Part shown: one piece after another, positions 9,625 to 18,974 of the stretch
Layout: each line of letters opens with the position of its first letter
Position numbering within the stretch: the stretch's first letter is position 1
DNA from: a candidate division KSB1 bacterium
Lineage (GTDB): Bacteria > Zhuqueibacterota > JdFR-76 > DREG01
Direction: 5' to 3'
NCBI GenBank assembly: GCA_022566355.1
Contig: JADFJB010000019.1
Coordinates: 1-45,858 of the forward strand
DNA: 45,858 bases
Program-made: the position numbers and the translations under genes
The notes under the pieces: generated by a model
What the model was told of the DNA's origin: nothing
The model's database searches: none
What the model saw: only the letters and a program-made list of their open reading frames with translations

Positions 9625-10050
9625 TTAACGAAATATCGCTTTAATACTTCCCCAAGTATGACGGACAGCAGAAATGTTGGGGGATACTTCACGAATTTCA
9701 GTTGATGTTACAATTTGTCCGTCTTTGTTCATTACCGCTATTTGATAATAATAAGACCTTCCGTCAGATTTAAATACGGATTTATCAGTATATTCATACT
9801 TTTTTGTACTACCGGGAGGGATTGTTTCGCTCGTTGCATTAATGAACTCCAGACTTCTAAGTTGAGTGGGATCAAAACCTTTAAGAACTTTGTAACCGTT
9901 TATATCAGTTTCCAGACTAACATACCAAGCCAAATAAACTTTATTCATCCCGGGTTCAGCCCGAAATTCTTTTATAACCGAATCACCAAATCCAATTGTA
10001 GAAAAAATAAGCAGTGATAAAAGTAAGCAGGTAAGTTGGAGTTTATTCAT
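9625..10050 (-). CDS. Secreted fibronectin type III-like protein of unknown function
   Basis: I do not recognise a specific family. The product is about 141 residues with a signal peptide (MNKLQLTCLLLSLLIFSTIGFG). One beta-rich domain follows that resembles a fibronectin type III module, with a strand pattern like VYLAWYV...INGYKVLKG...YYYQIAVMNKDG. It is probably exported to the periplasm or surface. The start is placed at ATG 10050 because a well-formed promoter upstream predicts transcription from about 10073, which would leave the alternative ATG at 10071 almost leaderless. It is convergent with fumC and divergent from the sigma factor gene. Confidence 0.6.
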   Translation of the reverse strand: MNKLQLTCLLLSLLIFSTIGFGDSVIKEFRAEPGMNKVYLAWYVSLETDINGYKVLKGFDPTQLRSLEFINATSETIPPGSTKKYEYTDKSVFKSDGRSYYYQIAVMNKDGQIVTSTEIREVSPNISAVRHTWGSIKAIFR

Positions 10051-10079
10051 TGTTTTTCTATTTAATTTCATTTGTTACT

Positions 10080-10108
10080 AACATATATTCGAGTGATAAC
10101 ATTGTCAA
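10080..10108 (-). promoter_or_regulatory. Housekeeping promoter of the fibronectin-like gene
   Basis: Read on the minus strand, TTGACA (10108-10103) and TATGTT (10085-10080) are separated by 17 bases. The -35 is a perfect consensus. Expected transcription start is near 10073, which decides in favour of the downstream ATG at 10050 as the start codon. Confidence 0.65.
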
Positions 10109-10167
10109 GTATTTTTTTATATCGATCACGATTTTGATAATATTAACTTAAAAAAATTAAATAAATG

Positions 10168-10196
10168 TTGACTTTTTGTAATATACCGTATATATT
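10168..10196 (+). promoter_or_regulatory. Housekeeping promoter of the principal sigma factor gene
   Basis: TTGACT at 10168-10173 and TATATT at 10191-10196 are spaced 17 bases apart, with AT-rich sequence before the -35. The transcript would carry a leader of about 135 bases before the GTG at 10339, in which I see no clear riboswitch or attenuator. Confidence 0.7.
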
Positions 10197-10338
10197 TGCC
10201 TCCACATTTAGTAAAACTCACTAAATAAGAATGCACGAAAACACCTTCAACATGCCCCAAAAATTGATTTATTTCTACTAACATGAATTATTATTAATTT
10301 TGCTGAATCATTTTCCATGACTCTTGAGGAGGAGGAAT

Positions 10339-11199
10339 GTGAAAAACATATCAAAAAATTATCTGCCAAATAATGCTTCATTGGAGAAGTATCTTCAAGA
10401 AATTGGAGAAGTGCCTCTTTTAACCCCGGATGAGGAGGTTTACCTTGCACGTCAAATAAAACATGATGATGCAGAAGCTTTAGAAAAGCTAACAAAATCA
10501 AATTTACGTTTTGTCGTCAGCGTTGCTAAACAATACCAAAATCAAGGCTTATCTCTCGGAGATATAATTAATGAAGGGAATCTCGGCCTGATCAAAGCGG
10601 CAAAACGTTTCGACGAAACAAGAGGTTTCAAATTTATATCATATGCTGTTTGGTGGATTAGACAGGCTATTTTACAAGCTCTTGCAGAGCAATCAAGAGT
10701 GGTTAGATTACCGCTCAATCGGGTTGGGGCTTTGAATAAAATTGGTAAAGCACTAAGCCATTTAGAACAAGAGTTTGAGAGAGAGCCAACTTCCGAAGAA
10801 ATTGCCACCGAATTGGATATGACTTTAAAGGAAGTGAACGATGCTATGAGAATTGCTGGACGCCATCTTTCTTTAGATGCACCGATGAACATCAAAGAAA
10901 ATAGTGAAAATAACTTGTTAGATTTGATTCAAGATAAGGAAGAACCTTCTCCTGATGATGATGTCCTTACCGAGTCCTTAAAGGTTGACTTGGAAGTAGC
11001 TCTTAACTCGCTGTCAAATCGAGAAGCTGAAGTCATTCGATTATATTTTGGCCTGGGCCGCGAACGTGCTTTGACTTTGGAGGAGATAGGAGAAGTTTTC
11101 CGGTTAACTAGAGAACGAGTTAGGCAAATTAAGGAAAAAGCACTTCACAGACTACGGCACGTAACCAGAAGCCGGTCTTTGCGTGTATACTTAGGTTAA
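10339..11199 (+). CDS. rpoD: RNA polymerase principal sigma factor (RpoD/SigA family)
   Basis: This 286-residue sigma-70 protein directs RNA polymerase to housekeeping promoters. It has region 1.2 ([20 protein letters not shown]), region 2 with [12 protein letters not shown] and the -10 reading segment [13 protein letters not shown], region 3 (VRLPLNR) and region 4 ending in a helix-turn-helix ([25 protein letters not shown]). There is no region 1.1 and no long spacer, as in Bacteroidota and relatives. GTG 10339 is chosen because AGGAGG lies six bases upstream; the TTG at 10324 would start inside that site. Confidence 0.93.
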   Translation: MKNISKNYLPNNASLEKYLQEIGEVPLLTPDEEVYLARQIKHDDAEALEKLTKSNLRFVVSVAKQYQNQGLSLGDIINEGNLGLIKAAKRFDETRGFKFISYAVWWIRQAILQALAEQSRVVRLPLNRVGALNKIGKALSHLEQEFEREPTSEEIATELDMTLKEVNDAMRIAGRHLSLDAPMNIKENSENNLLDLIQDKEEPSPDDDVLTESLKVDLEVALNSLSNREAEVIRLYFGLGRERALTLEEIGEVFRLTRERVRQIKEKALHRLRHVTRSRSLRVYLG

Positions 11200-11406
11200 G
11201 TCATTTCATCAATTATTACTAAATCTATACTATCAGTTGAATGAAAATTATGATTTTTAGAATATAATTTAGTTATTATTAAGAAAATGTAACTTTACTA
11301 TTGATAATTGCACAATAAATAGTTAAATTGCTGAAAATTTAAAAATTAATAAAAGAAATTGAGAAGAATAGGGGAAATAAAACTGTTTAAATTGTCAGGA
11401 GCATTT

Positions 11407-12333
11407 ATGGAGTTCCGGAATCTCAAGTTGTTGTTTTTCATTGAAGATGGATCAGATTTCAAAAGTTATAATATCAATTTCAAAAAATTAATTTTTATAA
11501 TATCTCTTATTTTAATAGGGTGCCTTCTTCTTACTGGCGCTTCAACTTACGTTCTTATTAAAGTTTATAGAAGTTATAAGATAAGTCATCTAAATCGTCA
11601 AAATGCTGTTTTGATATCGCAATTATCATCAATGGAGTCAAAAGTTGGATATATTAAGGATCAACTAAAAATTTTGGAGGATTTTGATAATGATTTGAGG
11701 ATGTTAACCGGTTTGCCTAAAGTTGATGAGGACGTCTGGGATGTAGGGGTTGGTGGCTCTTCAGTGAATTTTAAAGGCTCAGGATTGGAAGATTTACCGG
11801 TTCCTCTTAATAACCAGGTAACTTCCGTAAATATTGATTTAGCACAATTGGAAAGAGAAATTGATCTTGAGTTTAGTAGTTTCAGTGAAATTCAAACCAT
11901 ATTAGAAGAGAATAAGAGAAAAGCTCGAACAACACCCACGATACGGCCTGTGGAAGAGGGCTGGTTACAAAGTCCTTTTGGTAAACGAATTGATCCTTTT
12001 GAAGATATAGAAAAACTTCATTATGGGATGGATATTGCCTCAACCAAAGGTACAATTGTAAGAGCTCCAGCAGATGGTGAAGTTATTGTTGTGAGAGATA
12101 ATGATTTCAAATATGGTTATGGGAAATATCTAATTATTGATCATGGGGATGGACTTAAAACACTTTTTGGTCATTTATCTACTGTCATAGTAAAAAAGAA
12201 TCAAAAGGTTAAAAGACGAGATCCAATTGGTGAAGTGGGAAGGTCTGGTAGGGCAACCGGATATCATTTACATTATGAAGTTAAGCGTAATGGCAAAGCA
12301 ATTAACCCAAAATATTTTTTCCTGGATCAATAA
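11407..12333 (+). CDS. Membrane-anchored M23 family peptidase
   Basis: This 308-residue protein is a LytM/M23 zinc endopeptidase homologue, which cuts peptidoglycan cross-bridges or regulates amidases. A membrane segment (about residues 27-50) is followed by a coiled-coil region and then the M23 domain (about residues 195-305). The zinc ligands are visible in HYGMDIA and HLHYEV, with a further conserved His in LFGHLS. ATG 11407 has AGGA six bases upstream; an earlier TTG is less likely. The topology suggests a periplasmic catalytic domain. A terminator follows. The 11200-11406 gap upstream holds no clear feature. Confidence 0.88.
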   Translation: MEFRNLKLLFFIEDGSDFKSYNINFKKLIFIISLILIGCLLLTGASTYVLIKVYRSYKISHLNRQNAVLISQLSSMESKVGYIKDQLKILEDFDNDLRMLTGLPKVDEDVWDVGVGGSSVNFKGSGLEDLPVPLNNQVTSVNIDLAQLEREIDLEFSSFSEIQTILEENKRKARTTPTIRPVEEGWLQSPFGKRIDPFEDIEKLHYGMDIASTKGTIVRAPADGEVIVVRDNDFKYGYGKYLIIDHGDGLKTLFGHLSTVIVKKNQKVKRRDPIGEVGRSGRATGYHLHYEVKRNGKAINPKYFFLDQ

Positions 12334-12361
12334 AATTTTTGTAGAACAACTTTCTAAACAA

Positions 12362-12390
12362 AAAATTGACCAACGGGTCAATTTTTTTTG
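12362..12390 (+). terminator. Intrinsic terminator after the M23 peptidase gene
   Basis: A perfect 10-bp inverted repeat (AAAATTGACC and GGTCAATTTT) with a four-base AACG loop runs into a T tract. It lies 29 bases after the stop codon, so bshC probably has its own promoter. Confidence 0.85.
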
Positions 12391-12482
12391 CCTAAATTAA
12401 TTTAAATTAAATATGAAACTTCTATTACGATGTATTACTTTGATGAAAATCAAAAATAAGTAATAATGAGAAATCAAAAGAA

Positions 12483-14111
12483 TTGAATCACACAATCCCT
12501 TATTCTGAATTCTACCCGCCTAAAAGTTTCGTTATTGATTATTTGGACGGACGAAACTTAACCAAGTTTTTACCATTTCATTTTTCTGATTTTGATGCTT
12601 ATCAAAAAATAGCTAAACAATTATCTCACAGGAGCTTCCCGCGGAAATTGATCTCTGAAGCACTACTAGAGCAAAATAAATTATTTGATTCCGGAGATTT
12701 GACGTTAGACAATATTGAATCGTTGAAGGATTCCGAGTCTTTTGTGGTTGTGGGCGGGCAACAAACCGGGTTGTTTGGCGGTCCTCTTTATACACTTTAC
12801 AAAGCAATTACCGTAATTAAGCTTGCTGATAGCTTATCCAAAAAGACCGGCCGAATAGTCTTACCTATATTTTGGATGGCGTCGGATGATCATGATTTCG
12901 CCGAGGTGAATCACATAAATTTGCTTAGCTTGTCTGGACAAGTTGAACAAATTTCATATAGCGGGGAAGACAATGGGAAAATCCCAATTTCGGCGAGGAA
13001 CTTATCAACTGACATTGAAGATAATTTTCAATTATTGAAATCACATTTGCCAGAAACAGAATTTCGGACATCCATCCTGGATCGTCTCGAATCTGCTTAT
13101 CAAAAAAATAATTACTTTGCAGATTCATTTGCGATTTGGCTTCAACACGTTTTAAGAGATTATGGTTTAATTGTGATTAATCCTTCTGATAAAATATTTA
13201 AGCAAATTGCAATTCCATTATTTCAAAAAGAGATTGAAGAAGAAAGTCCGGTTTCCAAGGCTGTGATGGATCAAACAGAAGCATTGGTCAAATTGGGCTA
13301 TACTCCTCAACTTCAATTAAAAGGTGGGCTATTAAATCTATTTTATCATAACCCTGAAAGAGAGATTATTGCTATTTCCAATGGGAATTTGGTGTTTAAG
13401 GATTCGCAAAAACAATACTCAAAATCCGAGCTTGTTCAAATCCTCTGTGAACACCCTGAGCAATTTAGTCCCAATGCAGCCTTACGGCCGTTATTTCAAG
13501 ATACACTGTTCCCAACCTTGGCTATTGTGTTAGGTCCTTCTGAACTTGCCTATTTTGCCCAACTAAAAAAAGCATATGATTGCATGGATGTTATAATGCC
13601 AATTGCTTTCCCGAGAACTTCTGTAACACTTATTGAACCTAAAACAGAAAAAATACTACGAAAATATCATCTAACGATTCAGGATATTTTTCAACAAAGA
13701 ACAAGAATTATTAATTTAGTAGCTGAACGGGAAATACCAAAATCAATGTTTTCAAGCATCGATGATGGTGAAAAAGTTGTTGCGAAAATCTGGCAAGAAC
13801 TTGTTGAAATTGCCAATCAATTTGATCAAAACTTAAAAAAACCAGCTGAGATTGCTAAAGGGAGAAGTGCAAATCAATTTGATTTCCTGAGGAAGAAATT
13901 AATGCAAGCTGCCCGGCAAAAGGATGAAACTCTTAAATCTCAAATGCAAAAATTAGTTAACTCTGTTTATCCTAACAATGCTCCACAGGAAAGAGTTTTT
14001 AATTTACTACCTTTTTACGTACGATATGGTGAGCAGTTTATTAAAATTCTCTTTGAACAAATTGATATTTTTAATTCGAATCATCAATTGATCAATTTGA
14101 AATCTAATTAA
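12483..14111 (+). CDS. bshC: Bacillithiol biosynthesis cysteine-adding enzyme BshC
   Basis: BshC adds cysteine to glucosamine-malate in the last step of bacillithiol synthesis. Family motifs seen are VVGGQQTGLFGGPLYTLYK (about residues 89-107), IFWMASDDHDFAEV and ALRPLFQDTLFPTLAIVLGPSE-like sequence in the middle, with a C-terminal coiled-coil region. At 542 residues it matches the family. The start is TTG 12483; no stronger start with this N-terminus is visible. bshB1 follows 12 bases after its stop, which makes a bacillithiol operon. No BshA homologue is in the window. Confidence 0.95.
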   Translation: MNHTIPYSEFYPPKSFVIDYLDGRNLTKFLPFHFSDFDAYQKIAKQLSHRSFPRKLISEALLEQNKLFDSGDLTLDNIESLKDSESFVVVGGQQTGLFGGPLYTLYKAITVIKLADSLSKKTGRIVLPIFWMASDDHDFAEVNHINLLSLSGQVEQISYSGEDNGKIPISARNLSTDIEDNFQLLKSHLPETEFRTSILDRLESAYQKNNYFADSFAIWLQHVLRDYGLIVINPSDKIFKQIAIPLFQKEIEEESPVSKAVMDQTEALVKLGYTPQLQLKGGLLNLFYHNPEREIIAISNGNLVFKDSQKQYSKSELVQILCEHPEQFSPNAALRPLFQDTLFPTLAIVLGPSELAYFAQLKKAYDCMDVIMPIAFPRTSVTLIEPKTEKILRKYHLTIQDIFQQRTRIINLVAEREIPKSMFSSIDDGEKVVAKIWQELVEIANQFDQNLKKPAEIAKGRSANQFDFLRKKLMQAARQKDETLKSQMQKLVNSVYPNNAPQERVFNLLPFYVRYGEQFIKILFEQIDIFNSNHQLINLKSN

Positions 14112-14123
14112 TTATTAAAGTTT

Positions 14124-14849
14124 ATGAAACTGGATATACTTGCATTTGGAGCACATCCGGATGATGTGGAACTGACGTGCGGAGGCACTTTAGTTAAAGT
14201 TGTTCGGAAGGGCGCTTCTGTCGGAATCATCCCATTGACTCGAGGTGAAATGGGAACACGCGGCAGTGAGGAATTACGTGCTAAAGAATTTGAAAACGCA
14301 GCTAAAATTATCGGCGCTAAAGTTTACCATCCATTGGATTTGCCCGATAGTTATTTGACAGTTGAAAAAAATGCTAAATTAAAAGTCATTCGGGAGATCC
14401 GTAAATACCAACCTACTTTAATTTTACTGCCACATTGGGATGACAGGCATCCTGACCACGGCAATGCATCTCGTATTATAGAAGAAGCTTCTTTCCTTTC
14501 CGGTCTAAAAAAAATAGATACCAACCAGGAACATTATCGGCCAGCTCATTTGATTTATTATATGTTAACCTGGGATTTTGAACCCGATTTTGTGATGGAT
14601 ATATCTGACGAAATGGACACCAAAAAGGAGGCAATCTTGGCTTATCATAGTCAGGTACATAATAAATCCTATCTCAGGACTGATGAAGAAGAGACATTCA
14701 TATCGAGCCCGCAATTTATGGAAATGTTAATCACAAGGGCATCTTATTATGGTCATCGAATTGGAAAAAAATTTGGAGAACCATTTAAGATAAAGACCAC
14801 GCTTGAAATAAAAGATTTACTCGATACTTTTGGTGATCGGGTTTATTAA
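14124..14849 (+). CDS. bshB1: Bacillithiol biosynthesis deacetylase BshB1
   Basis: This 241-residue PIG-L/LmbE-type zinc deacetylase removes the acetyl group from GlcNAc-malate in bacillithiol synthesis. The zinc motif AHPDDVE begins at residue 10, and the second motif HPDHGNAS supplies another ligand. GEMGTRG and the C-terminal ASYYGHRIG are typical of BshB1. Its position directly after bshC makes the BshB1 assignment more likely than a general LmbE deacetylase. Confidence 0.93.
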   Translation: MKLDILAFGAHPDDVELTCGGTLVKVVRKGASVGIIPLTRGEMGTRGSEELRAKEFENAAKIIGAKVYHPLDLPDSYLTVEKNAKLKVIREIRKYQPTLILLPHWDDRHPDHGNASRIIEEASFLSGLKKIDTNQEHYRPAHLIYYMLTWDFEPDFVMDISDEMDTKKEAILAYHSQVHNKSYLRTDEEETFISSPQFMEMLITRASYYGHRIGKKFGEPFKIKTTLEIKDLLDTFGDRVY

Positions 14850-14873
14850 AAAAATACCCGCCTTTAATCGAAA

Positions 14874-16148
14874 ATGTCAATAAAAATAAAAAATCGAGAA
14901 CTTATAATCGAACAGGTTCGGGTTTCACAAATTGCTCAAGCGTACCCAACACCAGCATACATCTACTCTCGAGCAAAGCTGGAAAAGAATTTGCTGGAAT
15001 GGCCATCTTCAAAGGATGGTCAAAACGCATTATTCTGCTTCGCTTTAAAAGCAAATGATAATCTCGAATTGTTAAAAATCATAGCTAAAAATCGGTTCGG
15101 TGCCGATGTTGTTTCGGGTGGAGAATTATTTCTAGCCTTGAAAGCTGGATTTTCTCCCGAAAGAATCGTTTTTGCCGGAGTGGGGAAACAGGCAGATGAA
15201 ATACGCTTTGCTCTAAAAGAAAATATAAAAGCGTTTAACATCGAAAGTTCTCAAGAGTTGGAATTGATTCATTCATGGGCTAAACAGGACAACAGCAAAG
15301 CAAATATTCATATCCGTGTGAACCCGGATATCGATGCGAAGAGCCATCCTTACATCAGTACAGGTTTGACACAAAATAAATTCGGCATCGAAAAACAAGA
15401 TGCAATTGAACTCGCTAAATTAGCTGATTCATTACCATTTGTTGAATTAAAGGGAATTCATGTCCACATTGGTTCTCAAATCACTGAAATTTCACCATTC
15501 GAAGATACAAGCCAGGCAATTCGAGAACTTTATTTTGAATTAATAAATTGTGGTATCCAGATTGAAAATATAGATCTTGGTGGTGGATTGGGTATTGAGT
15601 ATAGAAATATTAAAGGAATTTATCCTGGTGATGATAACAATACTCAACTGACTGTAAATGATTATTTACAAGCAATTAGAAAACATTTACAAGATTTACC
15701 GATTAACTTCATTTTTGAGCCGGGGCGTGCTGTGATAGCAAATACCGCTATTTTATTAACAACCGTGCTTTACATCAAAAAAACCAGAACTAAAAAATTT
15801 ATCATTGTTGATGCGGGAATGAATGATTTGATCCGTCCAAGTTTATACGGGGCTTATCATCACATATTGCCAATCTCTAGCATGGATCGATGTGAGGAGG
15901 AGGTTGTAGATGTTGTTGGACCGATTTGTGAAACGGGAGATTTTTTTGCAAGAGATCGATTAATGCCAGCTCTTGAAACAGGCGAGCAAGTTGCTATATT
16001 TTCCGTGGGAGCATATGGATACTCACTAAGCTCAAATTACAACGGCAGGTGCCGAGTGGCGGAAATTTTGGTTGATAACACCAATTTCCGTATTATCCGT
16101 AGGGCGGAACACTACGAAGATTTTCTGAAATTATATAACGAAGTGTAA
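14874..16148 (+). CDS. lysA: Diaminopimelate decarboxylase
   Basis: LysA decarboxylates meso-diaminopimelate to lysine using PLP. The N-terminal barrel has the PLP lysine in FALKAND (about residue 58), the HIGSQI phosphate-contact region, LGGGLGIEY and EPGRAV. The C-terminal domain has CETGDFFARDR, which holds the substrate-contacting Cys, and GAYGYSLSSNYN. The 424-residue length fits. It follows bshB1 by 24 bases and may be part of the same transcript. Ornithine/arginine decarboxylases are less likely given the full LysA motif set. Confidence 0.95.
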   Translation: MSIKIKNRELIIEQVRVSQIAQAYPTPAYIYSRAKLEKNLLEWPSSKDGQNALFCFALKANDNLELLKIIAKNRFGADVVSGGELFLALKAGFSPERIVFAGVGKQADEIRFALKENIKAFNIESSQELELIHSWAKQDNSKANIHIRVNPDIDAKSHPYISTGLTQNKFGIEKQDAIELAKLADSLPFVELKGIHVHIGSQITEISPFEDTSQAIRELYFELINCGIQIENIDLGGGLGIEYRNIKGIYPGDDNNTQLTVNDYLQAIRKHLQDLPINFIFEPGRAVIANTAILLTTVLYIKKTRTKKFIIVDAGMNDLIRPSLYGAYHHILPISSMDRCEEEVVDVVGPICETGDFFARDRLMPALETGEQVAIFSVGAYGYSLSSNYNGRCRVAEILVDNTNFRIIRRAEHYEDFLKLYNEV

Positions 16149-16171
16149 TCGTTAACTCAATTATCTTTATT

Positions 16172-17503
16172 TTGTCCAATAAATCTACCAGGAACTTACT
16201 TTTTATTTCCTATTATTTTCCACCATTAGGTATGGGTGGCGTGCAAAGATCGACAAAATTTGCCCGGTATCTACCTGAATTTGGTTGGCAACCCTATGTT
16301 GTAACAGTAAAAGATATTCTTTACTATGCCTTTGATAACACTTTACTGAACGAAGTCAATCATCTTCCGATTAATCGAACCGGTTCTTTGGACCCTGCAC
16401 GCATGGCGAAGATTCTTTCGTTTATAAATCGTAAGCAAAAAGGAAGTGCCACAAAAAAACACGGAAATGGAACGAGCGCCCAATTCTCTTTTTGGGCTAA
16501 ATTGCTCCGTAAAGTTTTTTACCCGGATTCAAAAATTCTCTGGATACCCTTTGCGATGAATAGAATTCGCAATCTCTCTTCAAAAATCCAGTTTGATGCC
16601 GTTTATTCGACCTCACCGCCGGTATCAGCGCATCTAATCGCAGGTAAATTAAAACTCCCCTGGATTGCAGATTTTAGGGATTATTGGACTACCGAGGATG
16701 AAGTCTATGCCCCAACGAAATGGCATAAGCGTAAATACCATAAGATCATGTCAATGATTTCACAAAATGCTGAAAAAATCATTGCGGTTTCCGAACCCAT
16801 CGCTGAATCAATACGATCAAACGCTAAAGAGCAGGATAAAGAAAAAGTTATCGTAATTCCAAACGGATTTGATCCATCTGATTTTGTAGATACAGTACCA
16901 ATTAAATTTGATAAGTTTACCATTTCTTATCTTGGTAACCTCAACCCTCAAAGATCTCCGACATTGATAATCAAAGTTTTAGATGAGTTTATACAAGAAA
17001 ATCCAAATTATGTTGGAAAATTTCAATTCTATTTTATCGGAAAACATTTTGGTATAACATTACCTCAGGTTACTAATTCTGTGGATGAGATCGTTTATTT
17101 TGAAGACTATATGCCGCATAGAGAAAGTCTTGCTTATGCTTTGGGATCAAATGCTCTCCTCTTTATTTTATCGAAGGAAAATGCACGGGGAATTGTAACT
17201 GGTAAGATTTTCGAATATTTAGGGACCGGAAAGCCAATTTTAGCAATTGTTCCGAAACACACTTCAGCATTTGAATTGCTTAAAAATAAGCCCGATTGTT
17301 ATCTTGCTGAACCTGATAATCCAGGTCAAATTAAGGAAGCTCTGTCTTTTTTACTTCTTCATCATCTTCATAAAAAACAAGACAGGTTTTCTATAACCAA
17401 AATTCCTGATAATCTCATTCAATATACCCGCAGAAACCAGGCCCGGGAATTAGCTAATTTGTTAGATGCTTGTGTTGGCAACCATCTGTTAAATAATGTC
17501 TGA
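16172..17503 (+). CDS. Glycosyltransferase, GT4-like (GT-B fold)
   Basis: This 443-residue protein appears to be a cytoplasmic GT-B glycosyltransferase. The N-terminal half has the acceptor-side motif ISYYFPPLGMGGVQR typical of group 1 transferases. The C-terminal half has YLGNLNP and the nucleotide-sugar region GKIFEYLGTGKPILAIVP, with the conserved Glu. Substrate is unknown; capsule, O-antigen or other envelope glycan is likely. It does not look like BshA. The start is TTG 16172 without a clear ribosome binding site. The last codons and TGA stop lie inside the left inverted repeat of a MITE-like element, so the natural C-terminus may have been replaced. Confidence 0.82.
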   Translation: MSNKSTRNLLFISYYFPPLGMGGVQRSTKFARYLPEFGWQPYVVTVKDILYYAFDNTLLNEVNHLPINRTGSLDPARMAKILSFINRKQKGSATKKHGNGTSAQFSFWAKLLRKVFYPDSKILWIPFAMNRIRNLSSKIQFDAVYSTSPPVSAHLIAGKLKLPWIADFRDYWTTEDEVYAPTKWHKRKYHKIMSMISQNAEKIIAVSEPIAESIRSNAKEQDKEKVIVIPNGFDPSDFVDTVPIKFDKFTISYLGNLNPQRSPTLIIKVLDEFIQENPNYVGKFQFYFIGKHFGITLPQVTNSVDEIVYFEDYMPHRESLAYALGSNALLFILSKENARGIVTGKIFEYLGTGKPILAIVPKHTSAFELLKNKPDCYLAEPDNPGQIKEALSFLLLHHLHKKQDRFSITKIPDNLIQYTRRNQARELANLLDACVGNHLLNNV

Positions 17504-17639
17504 ATGAAAACAGCATCTCAGCTTTTCCCACAATTTGTCAGCCCCATAGCCTTTTTTGTCACTCCCATATGCTTCTAGCGTGAGTATACTCTAGAGCAAT
17601 GAGTGGTATGGGCAATGAGTTTTCGTTCAGACACTATTT
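17491..17639. mobile_element. MITE-like element with terminal inverted repeats
   Basis: Two 21-base inverted repeats (17491-17511 and 17619-17639) match at 19 positions around the core TGTCTGAAYGAAAAC. They enclose 107 bases with no coding capacity. Inside is a second partial palindrome (TGCTTCTAG with CTAGAGCA) and two copies of GCAATGAG. The size and structure suit a nonautonomous transposable element or a large structured RNA. No clear target-site duplication is visible. The remaining gap from 17640 to 17817 shows nothing I can name. Confidence 0.5.
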
Positions 17640-17817
17640 AAGAAAAAATAACCCCCAGATAAACTTGTACCCGAATGTTTTTATCCGGTAAGCATTTACG
17701 GCTGATATTTTCAGGTACAACAGTTAGCATGAAAGATTATCTAAATGACATTGTTTTGAGAGGTTTATTCAGAAAATAAGTAGCAAAATTATGAATAAAG
17801 GAAAGTAGAATTAGCTA

Positions 17818-18792
17818 TTAAACCATCATTTTGCCATTGGAAATTACCGGTCTGCCATCAATACTAAGCTCGGCCTTGCGTAGAGTGATCCGGAAATAAT
17901 TAAGTAAGTTTGATCGGCGACTAGATTGGCTAAATTGCCCGATTCCCAAATGAATTCTTCCGTAAGCCACTTCATCTTCGTAAGGATTACCGGAAACTTT
18001 AGCATTGTGATTTGTACCCACGCCAATTCGAATCAAATCTCTTGCGGTTGAGAACGGCTTATTTTTTAGGAATTTTCGCAGCAAATCTGCCTGACCATTC
18101 CCGAAAATTCTAACTAAACGGCCATTCCTAAAATTTAACTTTATTTCTTCTGTTATTTGTCCTACTCCCTGGATAGACCCATCGACGACAACTGTACCAT
18201 TCGTTGAATTACTTACGGGACACACTTGTGCTTTCCCGCTAGGGAAAATAGAAAATATTCCCTTCTCATTCATCTTACCATCCAATGTAATGCCATTTTC
18301 TTTTTTAATTGACAATTGCAGAAGAGTTCCACCATCACTTTTTAATTCCAGATTCTTACCGATTGAAAAAATATCTGCAAGGCGGTTACTCATTAATTTG
18401 AGCTTGTTATAATTAACGTGTATTGATTTTTTCCTTATTGATTGATTGAAATAGGGGAAATAGATAATGCGGGAGTTGTGATCAATTTGCTGGTTCAAAC
18501 TTTCCAGGTATCGAAAATCCATATCACATGCTATAATTAAAACATCTATTTCGCTTAGCATTCTCAATATCGGAGATAAAAAACCCGGCTTCTGTAGCTC
18601 CGGAATTTGAACCAGGTATGCATTATTTGTTAGAGTAAGCGTGTAATTCAAAAGAGCTGTTGCGGGAGTAATCGATTTTAAGTTAGCTATGATGAGAGTC
18701 GTTTCATGCTTTTTTAGTTTAATACACTCCCGGATAAAAGTTCCGATTGCGCGCTCAAATTTATTTCCTGACTGATTTTTCATAATAAACAC
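17818..18792 (-). CDS. M29 aminopeptidase-like protein, possibly without full metal site
   Basis: The C-terminal half resembles M29 (aminopeptidase T-like) metallopeptidases: GVGTNHNAKVSGNPYEDEVAYGRIHLGIGQ matches the region with a glutamate and a histidine metal ligand. In active M29 enzymes a later His-Asp pair lies near the C-terminus. Here the equivalent stretch (NYFRITLRKAELSIDGRPV) lacks that pattern, so peptidase activity is uncertain. The N-terminal half is an alpha/beta domain with weak similarity only. The length is 324 residues, somewhat short. It is transcribed alone from a good promoter about 100 bases upstream. Confidence 0.6.
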   Translation of the reverse strand: MFIMKNQSGNKFERAIGTFIRECIKLKKHETTLIIANLKSITPATALLNYTLTLTNNAYLVQIPELQKPGFLSPILRMLSEIDVLIIACDMDFRYLESLNQQIDHNSRIIYFPYFNQSIRKKSIHVNYNKLKLMSNRLADIFSIGKNLELKSDGGTLLQLSIKKENGITLDGKMNEKGIFSIFPSGKAQVCPVSNSTNGTVVVDGSIQGVGQITEEIKLNFRNGRLVRIFGNGQADLLRKFLKNKPFSTARDLIRIGVGTNHNAKVSGNPYEDEVAYGRIHLGIGQFSQSSRRSNLLNYFRITLRKAELSIDGRPVISNGKMMV

Positions 18793-18888
18793 ATCGAAAA
18801 CAAATGTACCACCCTAGTTTTGATATACCATGTAAACTAATCTAATTTACCAACACTATAGAGAAATATTAAATCTTGAAGTAGTATT

Positions 18889-18917
18889 AAAATAAATTTT
18901 AGATGAATCATTGTCAA
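18889..18917 (-). promoter_or_regulatory. Housekeeping promoter of the M29-like gene
   Basis: On the minus strand TTGACA (18917-18912) and TATTTT (18894-18889) are separated by 17 bases. Predicted start is near 18882, giving a leader of about 90 bases before the ATG at 18792. Confidence 0.6.
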
Positions 18918-18974
18918 GCAATTTTTTAAAAACATTTGGTTTATTTTTTCTAAAAATGGTAATTCCCTTTTTAT

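Noticed and set aside
16172-17503. BshA glycosyltransferase
   Set aside because: It is close to bshC, but its N-terminal motif and 443-residue length do not fit BshA.
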